From Hydrangea macrophylla (lineage: Eukaryota > Streptophyta > Magnoliopsida > Cornales > Hydrangeaceae): 64,000 nucleotides of DNA. The stretch is taken from positions 70,107,045-70,171,044 of the forward strand of contig CM066985.1 of the NCBI GenBank assembly GCA_033977485.1, given 5' to 3'. Of this stretch, positions 47,568-59,656 are shown piece after piece. Under the pieces are notes generated by a model that saw only the letters and a list, made by a program, of their open reading frames with translations, ran no database searches and had not been told where the DNA came from. A program made the position numbers and the translations under genes. The first letter of the stretch is position 1. Each line of letters opens with the position of its first letter.

Positions 47568-49718
47568 TGTCACAGCCCGGTCCCACAATAGCGGAACCGG
47601 AGCCCGTGGCACGCCACCGAGGCTAAACCAATTCATTAACGTTCCCAAAATTAGGTTTGAAGAACACACGCAGCGGAAAAACAAAACACAATTTAAAACC
47701 AGAGGTTCAGTCGACTGCTCAGTCGACTGCACAGTCGACTGCTCAGTCGACGGAGGTAGGCAGGGATTTAAATGTCAATTCCAGTCGACTGATACTGGGG
47801 GTCCAGTCGACTGCTCAGTCGACTGCTCAGTCGACGGGAGTGGGCAGGGATTAAATGTCAATTCCAGTCGACTGATACTGAGGGTACAGTCGACTGAGGG
47901 CGGGGTCCAGTCGACTGCTGAGGGGTCCAGTCGACTGCTTTTGCTAAAATAAGAAGCAGTAGCTAACAGACCCAGGGGTTCAGTCGACTGCTCAGTCGAC
48001 TGCTCCCCTGGCAGCAGCCCAATCTGCAGAAGTTCAAGTTTAAAAGCTTTCTAACTCTCCCCAAAGATCAACCACTCGAAACAAACTCAAACCAAACTCA
48101 GTCTAAAGTACTTCTAGCTGTATTAAAACATTATCAAACATAATTACAACATGTTACTAACCATTACAACAGTTTAAAATCCATCCTAACATACCAAATT
48201 AAACATGGTTTAAAACAACCAAATTCTTATTACAACATTTCTATTATTCCAAAACTACAAGATTATCTTTCAAGTTGCCTCACAAGCGAACTCCCAACCC
48301 ACGTACTCACTTCTACGATTCCTCGCCAGCATTTATACCTGCAATGGTTATTTGAATAACCACACATATTTCGATTTGTTTAAGCTAAATCTTAGTGAAT
48401 AAATCAACATATGTACATGAATGATAAACATGTCCGCATTCATATCTCTACATTTCATACTAGTCGCCGGAGACTCACGTGCCCGTCCATATTCCCAATC
48501 CGCGACTCCTCGCCAATAAGTCCACGCGAAAGGGTAAGACCCACGATTCTACAAACAATCGTGCGATCTTAATGCCACTCTATCGGCTCCACAAAATGGC
48601 ACGGTGACCACGTGCTCCTTCTGACCCACATAAGCAACTTAACATGCTCAAATACATATCACCATGCTCGCGGTAATCAAAACATATCACCGTGCTATTG
48701 GGCCTACTTATCAATATAATTGCCCAATATGAACTACACAATATATCTCTAAGAATTAATACATGTTATTCAAACATAACATGAATACATGCCAAGAAAT
48801 CATTCCAAAACATAGTTGAATCACTCACCTCCGATTTACGCACTTATAATATGATCCAAAGAAAACCCGTGCACAAAGAACGTGCAGAAGTCCGTCTAGT
48901 ACAATTCCTATGGATCAGAATTCCATTTATCAACTTTTATGAAAAATTCTAGAAAAAGACTTTTCGGAAAACTTAGCCAAACAGGCCCTAATAGGTATCA
49001 AAACGAAGCTCTTACCTCGAGGAGCTCGAATATGAAATCTGGGAGAAAACAGACTGACAGAAGGTCGTCGTTTGGCGTCGCAAAGCTCTAAGCAACTAAT
49101 CTCCCTCTAGCCTCCCTTTTGGCCTCCTCTTTAACTTTTAGGTTAACTTTGTGAAATATCTCAACTCATCTCTATCTATATATAGGCAACACTCTTGGGG
49201 AATTACGTTTACCTCCCCACGAGTTTTCCAAACTCCTAATCAGTCTCTGAAACTTTCTATACAGCTTATTTATAGCTCTACGAGTAAAACCTCAAAATTA
49301 TAAAAGTTTTCGACTAAGTTTCGTTTGGTTGCTAAAACGTGAATTTCTATATGACGTTTCCGAAGTTGCTAATTAGCCTACCAAATTAATAGCGTGTTCA
49401 TTCGTCCTTACCAGGATACTAAATCTAACATCAGAAATATATTCTAAGACAGAAAATAATACAGATATTGAAATACACAGGTAAACATTTATTTTCAGAT
49501 AAACATTTAAAATGTTCCACAGTGACCGTCTCACACTCGGAGAGATGTCACAACAACAAATCCTCAATTACCACAGTTTCAAAGGGTTCTCTAATACAGA
49601 CACCCAAATCAACTCGTGAGTCAAAACTCACTCAACCATGTGTCATAGGACACGCCACATCACATTATCATGCATGACAATATGATACAAATGCAATAAC
49701 ACAAATGTGGGTGTTATA
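47568..49718 (-). repeat. LTR (3' in element orientation), 2151 bp
   Basis: Plus-strand ends TGTCACAGCC and GTGTTATA. Contains a minus-strand TATA box (CCTATATATAG, about 49177-49188) and the palindrome cluster at 47705-48003. Small frames inside are not genes. Confidence 0.95.
47705..48003. repeat. CAGTCGACTG palindrome cluster, about 14 copies
   Basis: By my count 14 GTCGAC cores, most in full CAGTCGACTG palindromes, sit within 300 bp. Spacers are short (CT, CA) or longer blocks. The other LTR has the matching cluster at about 54650-54946, with one core changed to ATCGAC. Confidence 0.88.
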
Positions 49719-49760
49719 ATACTCTCCCCCTTAAAAGAAGTTTGTCCCCAAACTTATACC

Positions 49761-52700
49761 TCAAGTCTCGAAAAGGTGTGGATACTGAGTACGCATCTCA
49801 TCTTCTATCTCCCACGTCATCTCTTCCGTAGTTTGGCTACGCCATAACACTTTCACTTTCGCTAGTACTTTATTTCGTAAGACTTGATCCTTTCGATCCA
49901 ATATCTCTACCGGATACGCAACATACGTTAAATCACTCTGAATCTCATTCGATGTCGGAGTCATCACTTGATCTCTATCTTCCGCTAATTGTTTGCGTAA
50001 CAACGATACATGAAACACGTTATGCACTTGAGCATACTCACTTGGCAATTTCAAACGATAAGCTACGGGTCCAACCTTTCCAATGATTTCAAAAGGTCCT
50101 ACATACCTCGGGTTGAGTTTCCCGTATCTCCCAAATCTAGTAATCCCCTTTGAAGGTGACACCTTCAAATACACCAAGTCTCCCACATCAAATTCCAACG
50201 GTCGTCTGCGCTTGTCGGCATAGCTCTTATACCTACTCTGAGCTGTCAGTAGCCGTTGTCGAATTACCTTTATCTTATCCGTCGTTTCTTGTACAATTTT
50301 CGGCCCTTCAATCTTTCTTTCTCCCACCTCTGTCCAACTAATTGGTGAACGACATACACGACCATATAAAGCTTCATAAGGAGCCATCCCAATACTCGAC
50401 TGAAAACTGTTATTATACGCGAACTCAATTAACGGTAAATGGTCTTCCCAATCACCCTGAAAATCAAGTACACATAGCCTAAGCATGTCTTCCAAAATTT
50501 GGATTACTCTCTCTGATTGACCATCGGTCTGAGGATGAAAAGCTGTACTAAAGTGCAATTTGGTACCCATCGCTTCTTGCAAGGCTCTCCAAAACTTTGA
50601 TGTAAAACTACTATCCCTATCCGAAACGATAGAAACTGGGATACCATGTAGTCTCACAATTTCGCGAATATACAACTTAGCTAACGTCATCGGCTTAGTT
50701 GTTCGAAGTGGTAGGAAGTGCGACGACTTCGTCAAACGGTCAACAATCACCCAAATAATAGTGTTCGACCTCTTCGATCTCGGAAACCCACTAACAAAGT
50801 CCATTGTTATGTGTTCCCATTTCCACTCGGCTATCGGTAACGGTTGTAATAATCCCGAGGGTACCTGGCGTTCGGCCTTTACTTGTTGACAACTAGTACA
50901 ACGCGAAACGTAACGTGCTATTTCCCTCTTCATTCCCGGCCACCAATAAACATGTCTCAAGTCCCTATACATCTTGGTGCTTCCCGGGTGAACGGTATAC
51001 TTTGTGTTGTGTGCTTCCTCTAGGATGTTCCGCTTCAACTCTTTCTCACTAGGTACACAAATTCTACCCCTCAATCTCAACACATCGTTCTCAAACGTGA
51101 ATCCCGGTTGTTTGCCCATTGGAATCTCATCACAAATCTTCTTCAAAGCCACGTCTTGAAGTTGTTTTTCTGCGATCTCATGAATCAAGAGTGGTTGTGT
51201 CACTATCGTCGACATAAAACCACTTTCAATCCTCGGTATTACTTCAAGCTCCAAATTCTCCATATCTCGTATCAGTTCTTTCTGAGAAGTCAAATCTGAT
51301 GCGGTGTTGGTTGGTACTTTGCGACTAAGAGCATCGGCGACTACATTCGCCTTGCCCGGATGATATTGAATCGACAAATCATAGTCCTTCATCAACTCTA
51401 GCCATCTCCTTTGCCTCATGTTCAAATCTCGTTGTGTAAACAAGTACTTCAAACTTTTGTAATCCGTATAGATCTCACATTTCTCCCCGTATAGATAATG
51501 ACGCCAAATCTTCAATGCAAAAATCACGGCGGCCAATTCTAGATCATGTGTTGGATAATTCTTCTCGTGCGGTCTAAGTTGTCTCGATGCATACGCAATG
51601 ACTTTATCACCTTGCATAAGAACGCAACCTAAACCTCTATATGATGCATCACTGTAGATAATAAATCCTTCAGTCCCTGACGGAACGGCTAAAATTGGTG
51701 CTTTCACTAGTCGACCTTTTAACTCTTGAAAACTTTCTTCACATTCCGGACTCCATACAAAAGCAATATCTTTCCTCATTAACTGCGTCATCGGCATTGC
51801 TATACGCGAAAAATCTTTTACAAATCTCCGATAATACCCAGCTAATCCTAGGAAACTTCTGATGTCTGTCACATTCGTTGGTCTCGCCCAGTTGGTAATT
51901 GCTTCTATCTTCTGAGGGTCTACAGAAATCCCCTTTGCCGACACTATATGTCCAAGAAAAGCTATCTCGGTCAACCAAAACTCACACTTCTTCAATTTGC
52001 CGAATAATCTCTTTTCACGCAATCGTTGTAAAGCTAATCGCAAATGATGCTCGTGATCTTCAACGCTTTTGGAGTAGATTAGGATGTCGTCTATGAACAC
52101 GATAACGAACTCATCTAAATAATCCTTGAAGACACGGTTCATCAAGTCCATGAAAGCAGCTGGTGCATTAGTCACTCCAAATGGCATAACCAAAAATTCA
52201 AAGTGACCATATCGAGTCCTGAAAGCTGTCTTCTCAACATCTTCCTCTTTGACTTTCAACTGGTGGTAACCGGATCTCAAGTCAATCTTTGAAAATACCT
52301 GAGCCCCTTGTAACTGATCAAACAAGTCATCTATTCGCGGCAGTGGATACTTGTTCTTGACGGTCAACTTATTCAATTCCCGGTAGTCGATGCACATACG
52401 CATTGTTCCATCTTTCTTCTTCACAAACAAGACTGGTGCTCCCCACGGCGAAACACTCGGTCGAATAAAACCCTTCTCCAACAGTTCTTCTAACTGAACT
52501 TTCAGTTCTTTCAACTCGATTGGTGCCATTCGGTACGGTGCTTTGGATACCGGTTGTGACCCTGGTACTACTTCTATTGTGAACTCAAGCTCTCTCTCAA
52601 TCAATACGTCGGGTAACTCATCGGGAAAAACATCTGGAAATTCTCGAACTACTGAAATGTTTTCTATTAGTGGTCCAAGAACTCGCGTGTCGATAATTGA

Positions 52701-54281
52701 ACATAAGAAACCCGAACAACCCTTCTTCAACATCTTGCTTGCTTGAATTGCCGATATCAAATACGGCGGTACGATCACTCCCTTACCCTGAAAAGTAAAC
52801 TCTTCTCGCCCTGACGGATAGAAACTAACCCGTTTCTGTTCACAATCGATTCTGGCTTGATTAACCGACAACCAATCCATACCCAAGATAACATCAAAGT
52901 AATTCACCATCAACGGAATCAAATCAACGCTCAAGACTTTATCACCTATCTTGATCTCACATGACTTGAATATTGACGAAGTAACTAACGGTTCACTACT
53001 AGGCAATGATACACACAAATCATATCCTAGCGGTTCTGACTTAACAGTTAAATGCTTAACAAAATCACGTGATACAAATGAATGCGTTGAACCAGAATCC
53101 ATAAGTATACGTGCAGGATACGAACAAATAGGAAGAATACCTGATACGACGGTATCATCCGTATTCCCCGGCCTGAGCTGGAAGTATCGTCCTTGTTGTT
53201 GTTGCACACTCGATGCCCCGGTACTCATTCCCGGTTGTCTCTTACTCGGACAGTTCTTTGCTATGTGTCCCGGTTGTCCACACTCAAAACATTTTCCTCT
53301 CGTTTCTGGGTTATAGCTCTTGGCGTTCGAGGTTGTGTTTGGTGTAGTCGAATTTGCGTTCAAAGGACAATTTCTAGACACATGCCCCAATTGTTTGCAA
53401 ATATGGCAAGTGATCAATTGATAGCAGGTTCCTCTGTGTCGCAGGTTACATGTCGGGCACAACGGTCTCGGGTCCCCCATGAACGTACTCCCTCCTTGGC
53501 TACTCATATTCGATCCTGAACCTTGCGTGAACGGTTTCTTCGCATTCCCTTGACCCTTACTCCGACTGTCATTTGCTCTCTTCCCTTGTTGTCCCTGTCG
53601 ATATCTGTCGACACTTTTCTCAGCAATACGAGCGGCTTCCTCAACGAGAGAAACGGTCGGGTGTTGCAACATGTCCACACGGCCACGGATATTCTCTCTA
53701 AGCCCTTCCTCAAACTTTCGAGCTTTATCCCTATCAGTTGGAACGGTAGTTTTCCCAAATCGTAACAAGGCATTAAAACGAGAAACATACTCACTTACGG
53801 TCATATCTCCCTGAACCAAACTTGCAAACTCTTGACGTTTCTGAGTATAAGCAGATTGTGGAAAGAAACGTTTGTTGAATTCTTCTTTAAATGCTTCCCA
53901 CGTGGTCGGTTTCCCTTGTTCGAGCACGTTGTTCCACCAATCCAATGCTTCGCCCATCAACGTATCGGATGCACACAAAATTTTCTCCTCATCGGTACAT
54001 ATCACCTGACGAAAATGTCTTTCCATGTCCATCATCCAATGATCGGCCAAGTCTATGTCGACTTGTCCATGATACAAGGTCGGTTTCCGTTTATGAAACT
54101 GTTCCACAATTGTGTGTTGAGGTCGCGGTGCCGGTGGTGCATTGACGTAACGAATTTCCACTTGTGGGGGCTGAACGTTCATCTGTTCCCTTTCACTTAC
54201 CGCTTGTATGAAACTTCCCACCATATTCACTATTTGGTCCATCCGCGAATGCGGTGACAATTCTCTCGGCTGTTCCGCCAT
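49761..54281 (-). CDS. gag-pol: Gag-Pol polyprotein, Ty3/gypsy, intact 1506 codons
   Basis: It encodes all proteins for retrotransposition. Gag core is at about residues 60-230 ([20 protein letters not shown]), with zinc knuckles at C292-C305 and C331-C344. Protease has the DSG active site at D395. Reverse transcriptase spans about 590-770 with FIDD (D731, D732). RNase H has D878, E915 and D940. Integrase has the HHCC zinc site (H1091, H1098, C1128, C1131) and the catalytic triad D1161, D1221, E1257. A GPF/Y module ([18 protein letters not shown]) at about 1393-1410 is followed by a chromodomain-like end (about 1455-1503, [16 protein letters not shown]), expected to steer integration to chromatin. 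Gag and Pol share one frame, as in related plant elements. All catalytic residues I looked for are present, so the copy may be active. Confidence 0.96.
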   Translation of the reverse strand: MAEQPRELSPHSRMDQIVNMVGSFIQAVSEREQMNVQPPQVEIRYVNAPPAPRPQHTIVEQFHKRKPTLYHGQVDIDLADHWMMDMERHFRQVICTDEEKILCASDTLMGEALDWWNNVLEQGKPTTWEAFKEEFNKRFFPQSAYTQKRQEFASLVQGDMTVSEYVSRFNALLRFGKTTVPTDRDKARKFEEGLRENIRGRVDMLQHPTVSLVEEAARIAEKSVDRYRQGQQGKRANDSRSKGQGNAKKPFTQGSGSNMSSQGGSTFMGDPRPLCPTCNLRHRGTCYQLITCHICKQLGHVSRNCPLNANSTTPNTTSNAKSYNPETRGKCFECGQPGHIAKNCPSKRQPGMSTGASSVQQQQGRYFQLRPGNTDDTVVSGILPICSYPARILMDSGSTHSFVSRDFVKHLTVKSEPLGYDLCVSLPSSEPLVTSSIFKSCEIKIGDKVLSVDLIPLMVNYFDVILGMDWLSVNQARIDCEQKRVSFYPSGREEFTFQGKGVIVPPYLISAIQASKMLKKGCSGFLCSIIDTRVLGPLIENISVVREFPDVFPDELPDVLIERELEFTIEVVPGSQPVSKAPYRMAPIELKELKVQLEELLEKGFIRPSVSPWGAPVLFVKKKDGTMRMCIDYRELNKLTVKNKYPLPRIDDLFDQLQGAQVFSKIDLRSGYHQLKVKEEDVEKTAFRTRYGHFEFLVMPFGVTNAPAAFMDLMNRVFKDYLDEFVIVFIDDILIYSKSVEDHEHHLRLALQRLREKRLFGKLKKCEFWLTEIAFLGHIVSAKGISVDPQKIEAITNWARPTNVTDIRSFLGLAGYYRRFVKDFSRIAMPMTQLMRKDIAFVWSPECEESFQELKGRLVKAPILAVPSGTEGFIIYSDASYRGLGCVLMQGDKVIAYASRQLRPHEKNYPTHDLELAAVIFALKIWRHYLYGEKCEIYTDYKSLKYLFTQRDLNMRQRRWLELMKDYDLSIQYHPGKANVVADALSRKVPTNTASDLTSQKELIRDMENLELEVIPRIESGFMSTIVTQPLLIHEIAEKQLQDVALKKICDEIPMGKQPGFTFENDVLRLRGRICVPSEKELKRNILEEAHNTKYTVHPGSTKMYRDLRHVYWWPGMKREIARYVSRCTSCQQVKAERQVPSGLLQPLPIAEWKWEHITMDFVSGFPRSKRSNTIIWVIVDRLTKSSHFLPLRTTKPMTLAKLYIREIVRLHGIPVSIVSDRDSSFTSKFWRALQEAMGTKLHFSTAFHPQTDGQSERVIQILEDMLRLCVLDFQGDWEDHLPLIEFAYNNSFQSSIGMAPYEALYGRVCRSPISWTEVGERKIEGPKIVQETTDKIKVIRQRLLTAQSRYKSYADKRRRPLEFDVGDLVYLKVSPSKGITRFGRYGKLNPRYVGPFEIIGKVGPVAYRLKLPSEYAQVHNVFHVSLLRKQLAEDRDQVMTPTSNEIQSDLTYVAYPVEILDRKDQVLRNKVLAKVKVLWRSQTTEEMTWEIEDEMRTQYPHLFET

Positions 54282-54510
54282 AATGTTTCAAATATTTCCC
54301 CTGTTGAGTTTAATGCATAATGACCATGCATGCTATGCCACAATATAGATATATGTGCACCGTTCATCACAATCAACAAATGCTAACACATGAAGCATTT
54401 CTACAATGATAACAACTATCTTTACAATTACACACTCCACTCGACGTCACTCAACATATATAACGTCACTCGTTCCCAAGGCTCTAAACTTATGCTCTGA
54501 TACCACTAAA

Positions 54511-56661
54511 TGTCACAGCCCGGTCCCACAATAGCGGAACCGGAGCCCGTGGCACGCCACCGAGGCTAAACCAATTCATTAACGTTCCCAAAATTAGGTT
54601 TGAAGAACACACGCAGCGGAAAAACAAAACACAATTTAAAACCAGAGGTTCAGTCGACTGCTCAGTCGACTGCACAATCGACTGCTCAGTCGACGGAGGT
54701 AGGCAGGGATTTAAATGTCAATTCCAGTCGACTGATACTGGGGGTCCAGTCGACTGCTCAGTCGACTGCTCAGTCGACGGGAGTGGGCAGGGATTAAATG
54801 TCAATTCCAGTCGACTGATACTGAGGGTACAGTCGACTGAGGGCGGGGTCCAGTCGACTGCTGAGGGGTCCAGTCGACTGCTTTTGCTAAAATAAGAAGC
54901 AGTAGCTAACAGACCCAGGGGTTCAGTCGACTGCTCAGTCGACTGCTCCCCTGGTAGCAGCCCAATCTGCAGAAGTTCAAGTTTAAAAGCTTTCTAACTC
55001 TCCCCAAAGATCAACCACTCGAAACAAACTCAAACCAAACTCAGTCTAAAGTACTTCTAGCTGTATTAAAACATTATCAAACATAATTACAACATGTTAC
55101 TAACCATTACAACAGTTTAAAATCCATCCTAACATACCAAATTAAACATGGTTTAAAACAACCAAATTCTTATTACAACATTTCTATTATTCCAAAACTA
55201 CAAGATTATCTTTCAAGTTGCCTCACAAGCGAACTCCCAACCCACGTACTCACTTCTGCGATTCCTCGCCAGCATTTATACCTGCAATGGTTATTTGAAT
55301 AACCACACATATTTCGATTTGTTTAAGCTAAAGCTTAGTGAATAAATCAACATATGTACATGAATGATAAACATGTCCGCATTCATATCTCTACATTTCA
55401 TACTAGTCGCCGGAGACTCACGTGCCCGTCCATATTCCCAATCCGCGACTCCTCGCCAATAAGTCCACGCGAAAGGGTAAGACCCACGATTCTACAAACA
55501 ATCGTGCGATCTTAATGCCACTCTATCGGCTCCACAAAATGGCACGGTGACCACGTGCTCCTTCTGACCCACATAAGCAACTTAACATGCTCAAATACAT
55601 ATCACCATGCTCGCGGTAATCAAAACATATCACCGTGCTATTGGGCCTACTTATCAATATAATTGCCCAATATGAACTACACAATATATCTCTAAGAATT
55701 AATACATGTTATTCAAACATAACATGAATACATGCCAAGAAATCATTCCAAAACATAGTTGAATCACTCACCTCCGATTTACGCACTTATAATATGATCC
55801 AAAGAAAACCCGTGCACAAAGAACGTGCAGAAGTCCGTCTAGTACAATTCCTATGGATCAGAATTCCATTTATCAACTTTTATGAAAAATTCTAGAAAAA
55901 GACTTTTCGGAAAACTTAGCCAAACAGGCCCTAATAGGTATCAAAACGAAGCTCTTACCTCGAGGAGCTCGAATATGAAATCTGGGAGAAAATAGACTGA
56001 CAGAAGGTCGTCGTTTGGCGTCGCAAAGCTCTAAGCAACTAATCTCCCTCTAGCCTCCCTTTTGGCCTCCTCTTTAACTTTTAGGTTAACTTTGTGAAAT
56101 ATCTCAACTCATCTCTATCTATATATAGGCAACACTCTTGGGGAATTACGTTTACCTCCCCACGAGTTTTCCAAACTCCTAATCAGTCTCTGAAACTTTC
56201 TATACAGCTTATTCATAGCTCTACGAGTGAAACCTCAAAATTATAAAAGTTTTCGACTAAGTTTCGTTTGGTTGCTAAAACGTGAATTTCTATATGACGT
56301 TTCCGAAGTTGCTAATTAGCCTACCAAATTAATAGCGTGTTCATTCGTCCTCACCAGGATACTAAATCTAACATCAGAAATATATTCTAAGACAGAAAAT
56401 AATACAGATATTGAAATACACAGGTAAACATTTATTTTCAGATAAACATTTAAAATGTTCCACAGTGACCGTCTCACACTCGGAGAGATGTCACAACAAC
56501 AAATCCTCAATTACCACAGTTTCAAAGGGTTCTCTAATACAGACACCCAAATCAACTCGTGAGTCAAAACTCACTCAACCATGTGTCATAGGACACGCCA
56601 CATCACATTATCATGCATGACAATATGATACAAATGCAATAACACAAATGTGGGTGTTATA
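54511..56661 (-). repeat. LTR (5' in element orientation), 2151 bp
   Basis: Same length and ends as the left LTR. It would drive transcription leftward from a TATA box at about 56120-56131. The palindrome cluster is at about 54650-54946. Confidence 0.95.
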
Positions 56662-57116
56662 CCGCTACTCGAAGAGCAGGGTGGGGTCCGTCTAAGGAAG
56701 GGATGCCTAAGGATGATATTGGATCGTCTTCAATGTCACAAGTAGGACCAGAGTCCTCAGAAATAAACATTGACCTTGATTCTGAATCTCCTATTCCACC
56801 ATCCTCACCAATTGATGTTCAACCAAAAAATAAACGACGCAAGCAGAAGGAATCTAGTGAAGTCGATAAACAAATTGAAAGAGTTCTTAAAACTTTAGAA
56901 AAATCTAATGGACCTTCGCTCAAAGAATGCAACAAAATCTTGGACACAATGGAAAAGCTCTAAATGGATGATCCTATATATATTACCGCTTGTAGTATTT
57001 TTTTGTGAAAGTCAGGCACATCGAGAGTAGTGGATTATGCTTGCTAAGAAGCCAGAAGAAGTTCGAATGAATTGGATACAAATGAATACTAAAAATTTAG
57101 GGTTTTTTTAGGTTTA

Positions 57117-58642
57117 TTGTTATCCTAGGTTTTAATTTTCAGAACTTGGCAATTTTTGTTATTCTTGGTTTAGTCTCAAAAGATTTGTTATTTTACAAAT
57201 AATATCATTATTGGTTTAGTCTCTTTACATATTTGCGTTATTTTTTTATTTTTTTATTATTATTATTATTATTTTTTACATATTTTGGAATATTCATGAT
57301 ATCTCCAGCATGCCCAGAATGAAAAACAAGACGACATTGAGGAGAGTTGCATTAAAGAAAATTGCAGTAATTCTAATAATAAAGAGATTAAAGATGAGAC
57401 GTAAAGGAAGAAGACCAGATACCAATTCTTCCTTAAGTGGAACTGCCTATGTGGATGAATTGCTTGAAGAGAACGAGGCACATTGTGAAGAGATACTAAG
57501 GATGAAAAAAGATGTATTCTTGAACCTGTGCAATCATTTTCGAGCTAAAGGGTGGTTGCAAGACAGCTGTTATATATCCGTAGAGGAGAAGATGGCGAAA
57601 TTTATCATGACTATTAGTCATAATACTAGGCATCGCTTAGTTAAACGACGGTTCTACCATTCAGCCTAAACAATTCACAGGTATTCCCATGAAGTACTAC
57701 AAGTAGTGCTATATTTTGAAAAGGAAATAATTGTGCCCATGTCGTTTAATCATAATCCTACTCAGATTACTCAGCATCGTCATCTCAGAGCTATATTTCA
57801 AGTAACAATTGAAATTGTTTGTGAATTTTTAAATTTACTAATGTTTTATACAATGATTTGATTATTTTTTTTAAAATTCATAAAAAAAGGTGCAATGGGA
57901 GCACTAGATGGTACTTTGTTTCGTGCTGTTATACCATCTGATAAGCAAGTACCTTATCGAGGCAGAGGAAGAGGTGAATGCTACCAAAATATGCTTGGTA
58001 TTTGTGATTTTGATATGGTTTTCACTTTTATATGGACTGCATGGGAAGGCGTGACACATGACTCGAGAGTGTTAACAGAGACTATGCGTGATCCATCAAA
58101 TAACTTTTCATTTCCTCCACTTGGCAAGAAAATGATTAATTTTTTTTTTTTTTTGGTAATGATTTTAATTACTGTGATATTTTGTTATATTTTTAATTTG
58201 TTTGTAATTAATGCAGGCAAATATTACCTAATGTGATGCTGCATATACCCACACTCGCAGTTTCATGGTACCTTATCGTAATGTACGGTATTGGTTGTCG
58301 GATTTCAGAAAAAGTGGTCGTCCAAGGACAAAAGAAGAAATGTTTAACCATGCACATGCTAGGTTAAGAAATGTTATTGAACGAATATTTGGTGTTCTAA
58401 AAGCTCGTTTTTCTATGTTAACGAAGACGACATCGTATCCCTTTTCTGTCCAGAGAAATATCGTCATTGCTTGAGTAGCGATTCATAATTATATTAGGAA
58501 GACTGCACTTGGTGACTCACTGTTCGAGCAGTACCAAGATGAAAATGTTCACCTAGAAGATCTTCAAAGTGATGCAAGTGCAAATGAAGCAAGCGATTTT
58601 AGTGGAAGAAGTCAATTAAATAAAGAATTTATGATCAATTAG
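57117..58642 (+). pseudogene. PIF/Harbinger DDE transposase, inactivated
   Basis: The N-terminal helical region reads NEAHCEEILRMKKDVFLNLC and ISHNTRHRLVKRRFYHSA, followed by a TAA at 57667. An intron begins at 57802. The next exon has the first catalytic Asp in MGALDGTLFRAVIP (57895 onward) and YRGRGRGECYQNMLGICDFD. A second intron ends near 58215. The second Asp (codon 58235-58237, in DAAYTHT) is out of frame after a one-base shift. The Glu (58379-58381, in LRNVIERIFGVLKARF) lies in the 58265-58474 frame, which ends at a TGA (58472). Conserved coding then runs to 58642. With two nonsense changes and a frameshift it cannot make active transposase. The exact 5' limit is unclear. Confidence 0.88.
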
Positions 58643-58740
58643 CGTGAATAAATTGCAAATGCATTGTTAAGTAGTCAAAGTTGAACATATTTTAAATTTT
58701 ATTGTCAGTAGAAACATGTTTATTTGTTTTTTGCATGCTA

Positions 58741-59178
58741 TCTATACTATTATAAAGGGAAAGGGAGGGGTACCAACATTATTTTCTTAGTTCTCTATAA
58801 TTACAGTTAAACCATTACACTTTATCTTCTTAAAAAATATTAAAAGGGTATTGAAATGTCCAATCAATTTAAAAAAAAAACTGATTCAACAAATGGGAAA
58901 AAACTGCATAAAACAGTTGGCCAAAAAAAAAACTGTCTAAAAAATAAGCTGAGGAAGAGGGAGGGGTACCAACATTATTTTCTTAATTTTCTATAATTAC
59001 AGTTAAACCATTACACTTTATCTTCTTATAAATATTAAAAGGGTATTGAAATATCCAATCAATTAAAAAAAAAATATCAACAAATGGGAAAAAACTGATT
59101 TAAATAGTTGGCAAAAAAAAAAAAAAACTGTCTAAAAAATAAGCTGGCACACACACGGAGTGTGTGGCCCTATTCTAG
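58741..59178 (+). mobile_element. Small non-autonomous Helitron, inserted between A and T
   Basis: It starts TCTATACTATTATAAAGGG and ends CTAG, with A before and T after. The hairpin CACACAC-ACGGA-GTGTGTG (59148-59166) lies 12 nt from the 3' end. These are the hallmarks of Helitrons. Most of the body is an internal duplication: a block with GGGAGGGGTACCAACATTAT and TTAAAAGGGTATTGAAAT occurs at about 58765 and 58968. It has no coding capacity. Confidence 0.85.
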
Positions 59179-59374
59179 TCTAAGTAAATGGAGAGCAATC
59201 AGGGACAAAATTGTAATCTTTAAAGAATTCAGTGTTTTCATATTAGTATTATCAAACAGTCTAATTATATTCAGCATTTAATTTTCAACACTTAAACCAT
59301 CATTTGCAACACTGCAAATTCAGCAGTTTAAAATTTTCAACACTTAATTTTCAGTTTTATCAAACACACTCTAA

Positions 59375-59656
59375 GGGCGCGTTTGATAAAACTGAAAATT
59401 AAGTACTGAAAATTAAGTGCTGAATTTAAGTACTGAAAATTTTAAGTGATTTGTATTTGCAATACTGAAAACAGTGTTTCAAGAATTAAAATAGACTCCA
59501 TTCAGTGATTATTTTAAGTAGAAAGTTTTCACTTAACGTTTTCAGTGGATATTTCGCTGCTTTTTCAATTAAGTGGTATAGTATCAAACGCGCTGATAAA
59601 AATTAAGGGCTGAAAATTTTCATTTTCACCACTTAATTGGGTTATTAAACACATAC
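59375..59656. mobile_element. Harbinger-type MITE abutting the larger element, TSD TAA
   Basis: The ends GGGCGCGTTTGATAAAAC and (reverse complement) GTATGTGTTTAATAACCC are inverted, and TAA lies at 59372-59374 and 59657-59659. Both ends resemble the ends of the 44450-59371 element, so it is probably a deletion derivative of the same family, either inserted at its TAA or the reverse. An alternative boundary for the larger element is 59656. Confidence 0.75.

Larger units (their letters stand above)
47568..56661 (-). mobile_element. Full-length Ty3/gypsy retrotransposon (chromovirus, Tekay/Del-like), TSD CCGCT
   Basis: Two 2151-bp LTRs flank a 4792-bp internal region. CCGCT occurs at 47563-47567 and 56662-56666. 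On the minus strand a tRNA-Met primer-binding site (TGGTATCAGAGC, 54494-54505) follows the 5' LTR, and a polypurine tract (about 49721-49734) precedes the 3' LTR. One uninterrupted gag-pol frame fills the interior. I saw only about eight LTR differences, so insertion was recent. Both LTRs begin TATAACACCC rather than the usual TG, while the other end is the normal CA. Lineage is inferred from the C-terminal chromodomain-like segment. Confidence 0.95.
47064..56963 (+). pseudogene. Harbinger ORF1, Myb/SANT-like protein, split by an LTR retrotransposon
   Basis: Exons are 47064-47386 and 47484-47567 continuing at 56667-56963. The first encodes a Myb/SANT-like domain (ANWKDPELVKFYLDLC, KKKYTIWSNLVT), the DNA-binding partner of the transposase in PIF/Harbinger elements. 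A small frameshift lies near 47310, after which NPETNTMNWNAERWDDYIK is in another frame. The second exon reads NPYVKQFQYIGLQNAEEM. It continues without a break across the insertion site (LFDSIAA, then TRRAGWGPSKEG) to a basic segment (KNKRRKQKE) and the stop at 56963. The exact rejoining after removing the insertion and one CCGCT proves the order of events. Confidence 0.85.
44450..59371 (+). mobile_element. PIF/Harbinger transposon, TSD TAA, with nested insertions
   Basis: The left end GGGTGTGTTTAATAAC and the reverse complement of the right end GAGTGTGTTTGATAAAAC are inverted. TAA lies at 44447-44449 and 59372-59374. Inside are a Myb/SANT-like ORF1 and a DDE transposase of the PIF/Harbinger type, both on the plus strand. 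Removing the LTR retrotransposon (47568-56661) leaves about 5.8 kb, normal for the superfamily. The coding regions are mutated, so the copy is not autonomous now. A MITE-like unit at 59375-59656 abuts the right end. Confidence 0.82.

Noticed and set aside
47705..48003. Regularly repeated short motif that could suggest a CRISPR-like array
   Set aside because: Spacers are short and not unique, the genome is a plant, and the cluster is part of an LTR present in several copies.
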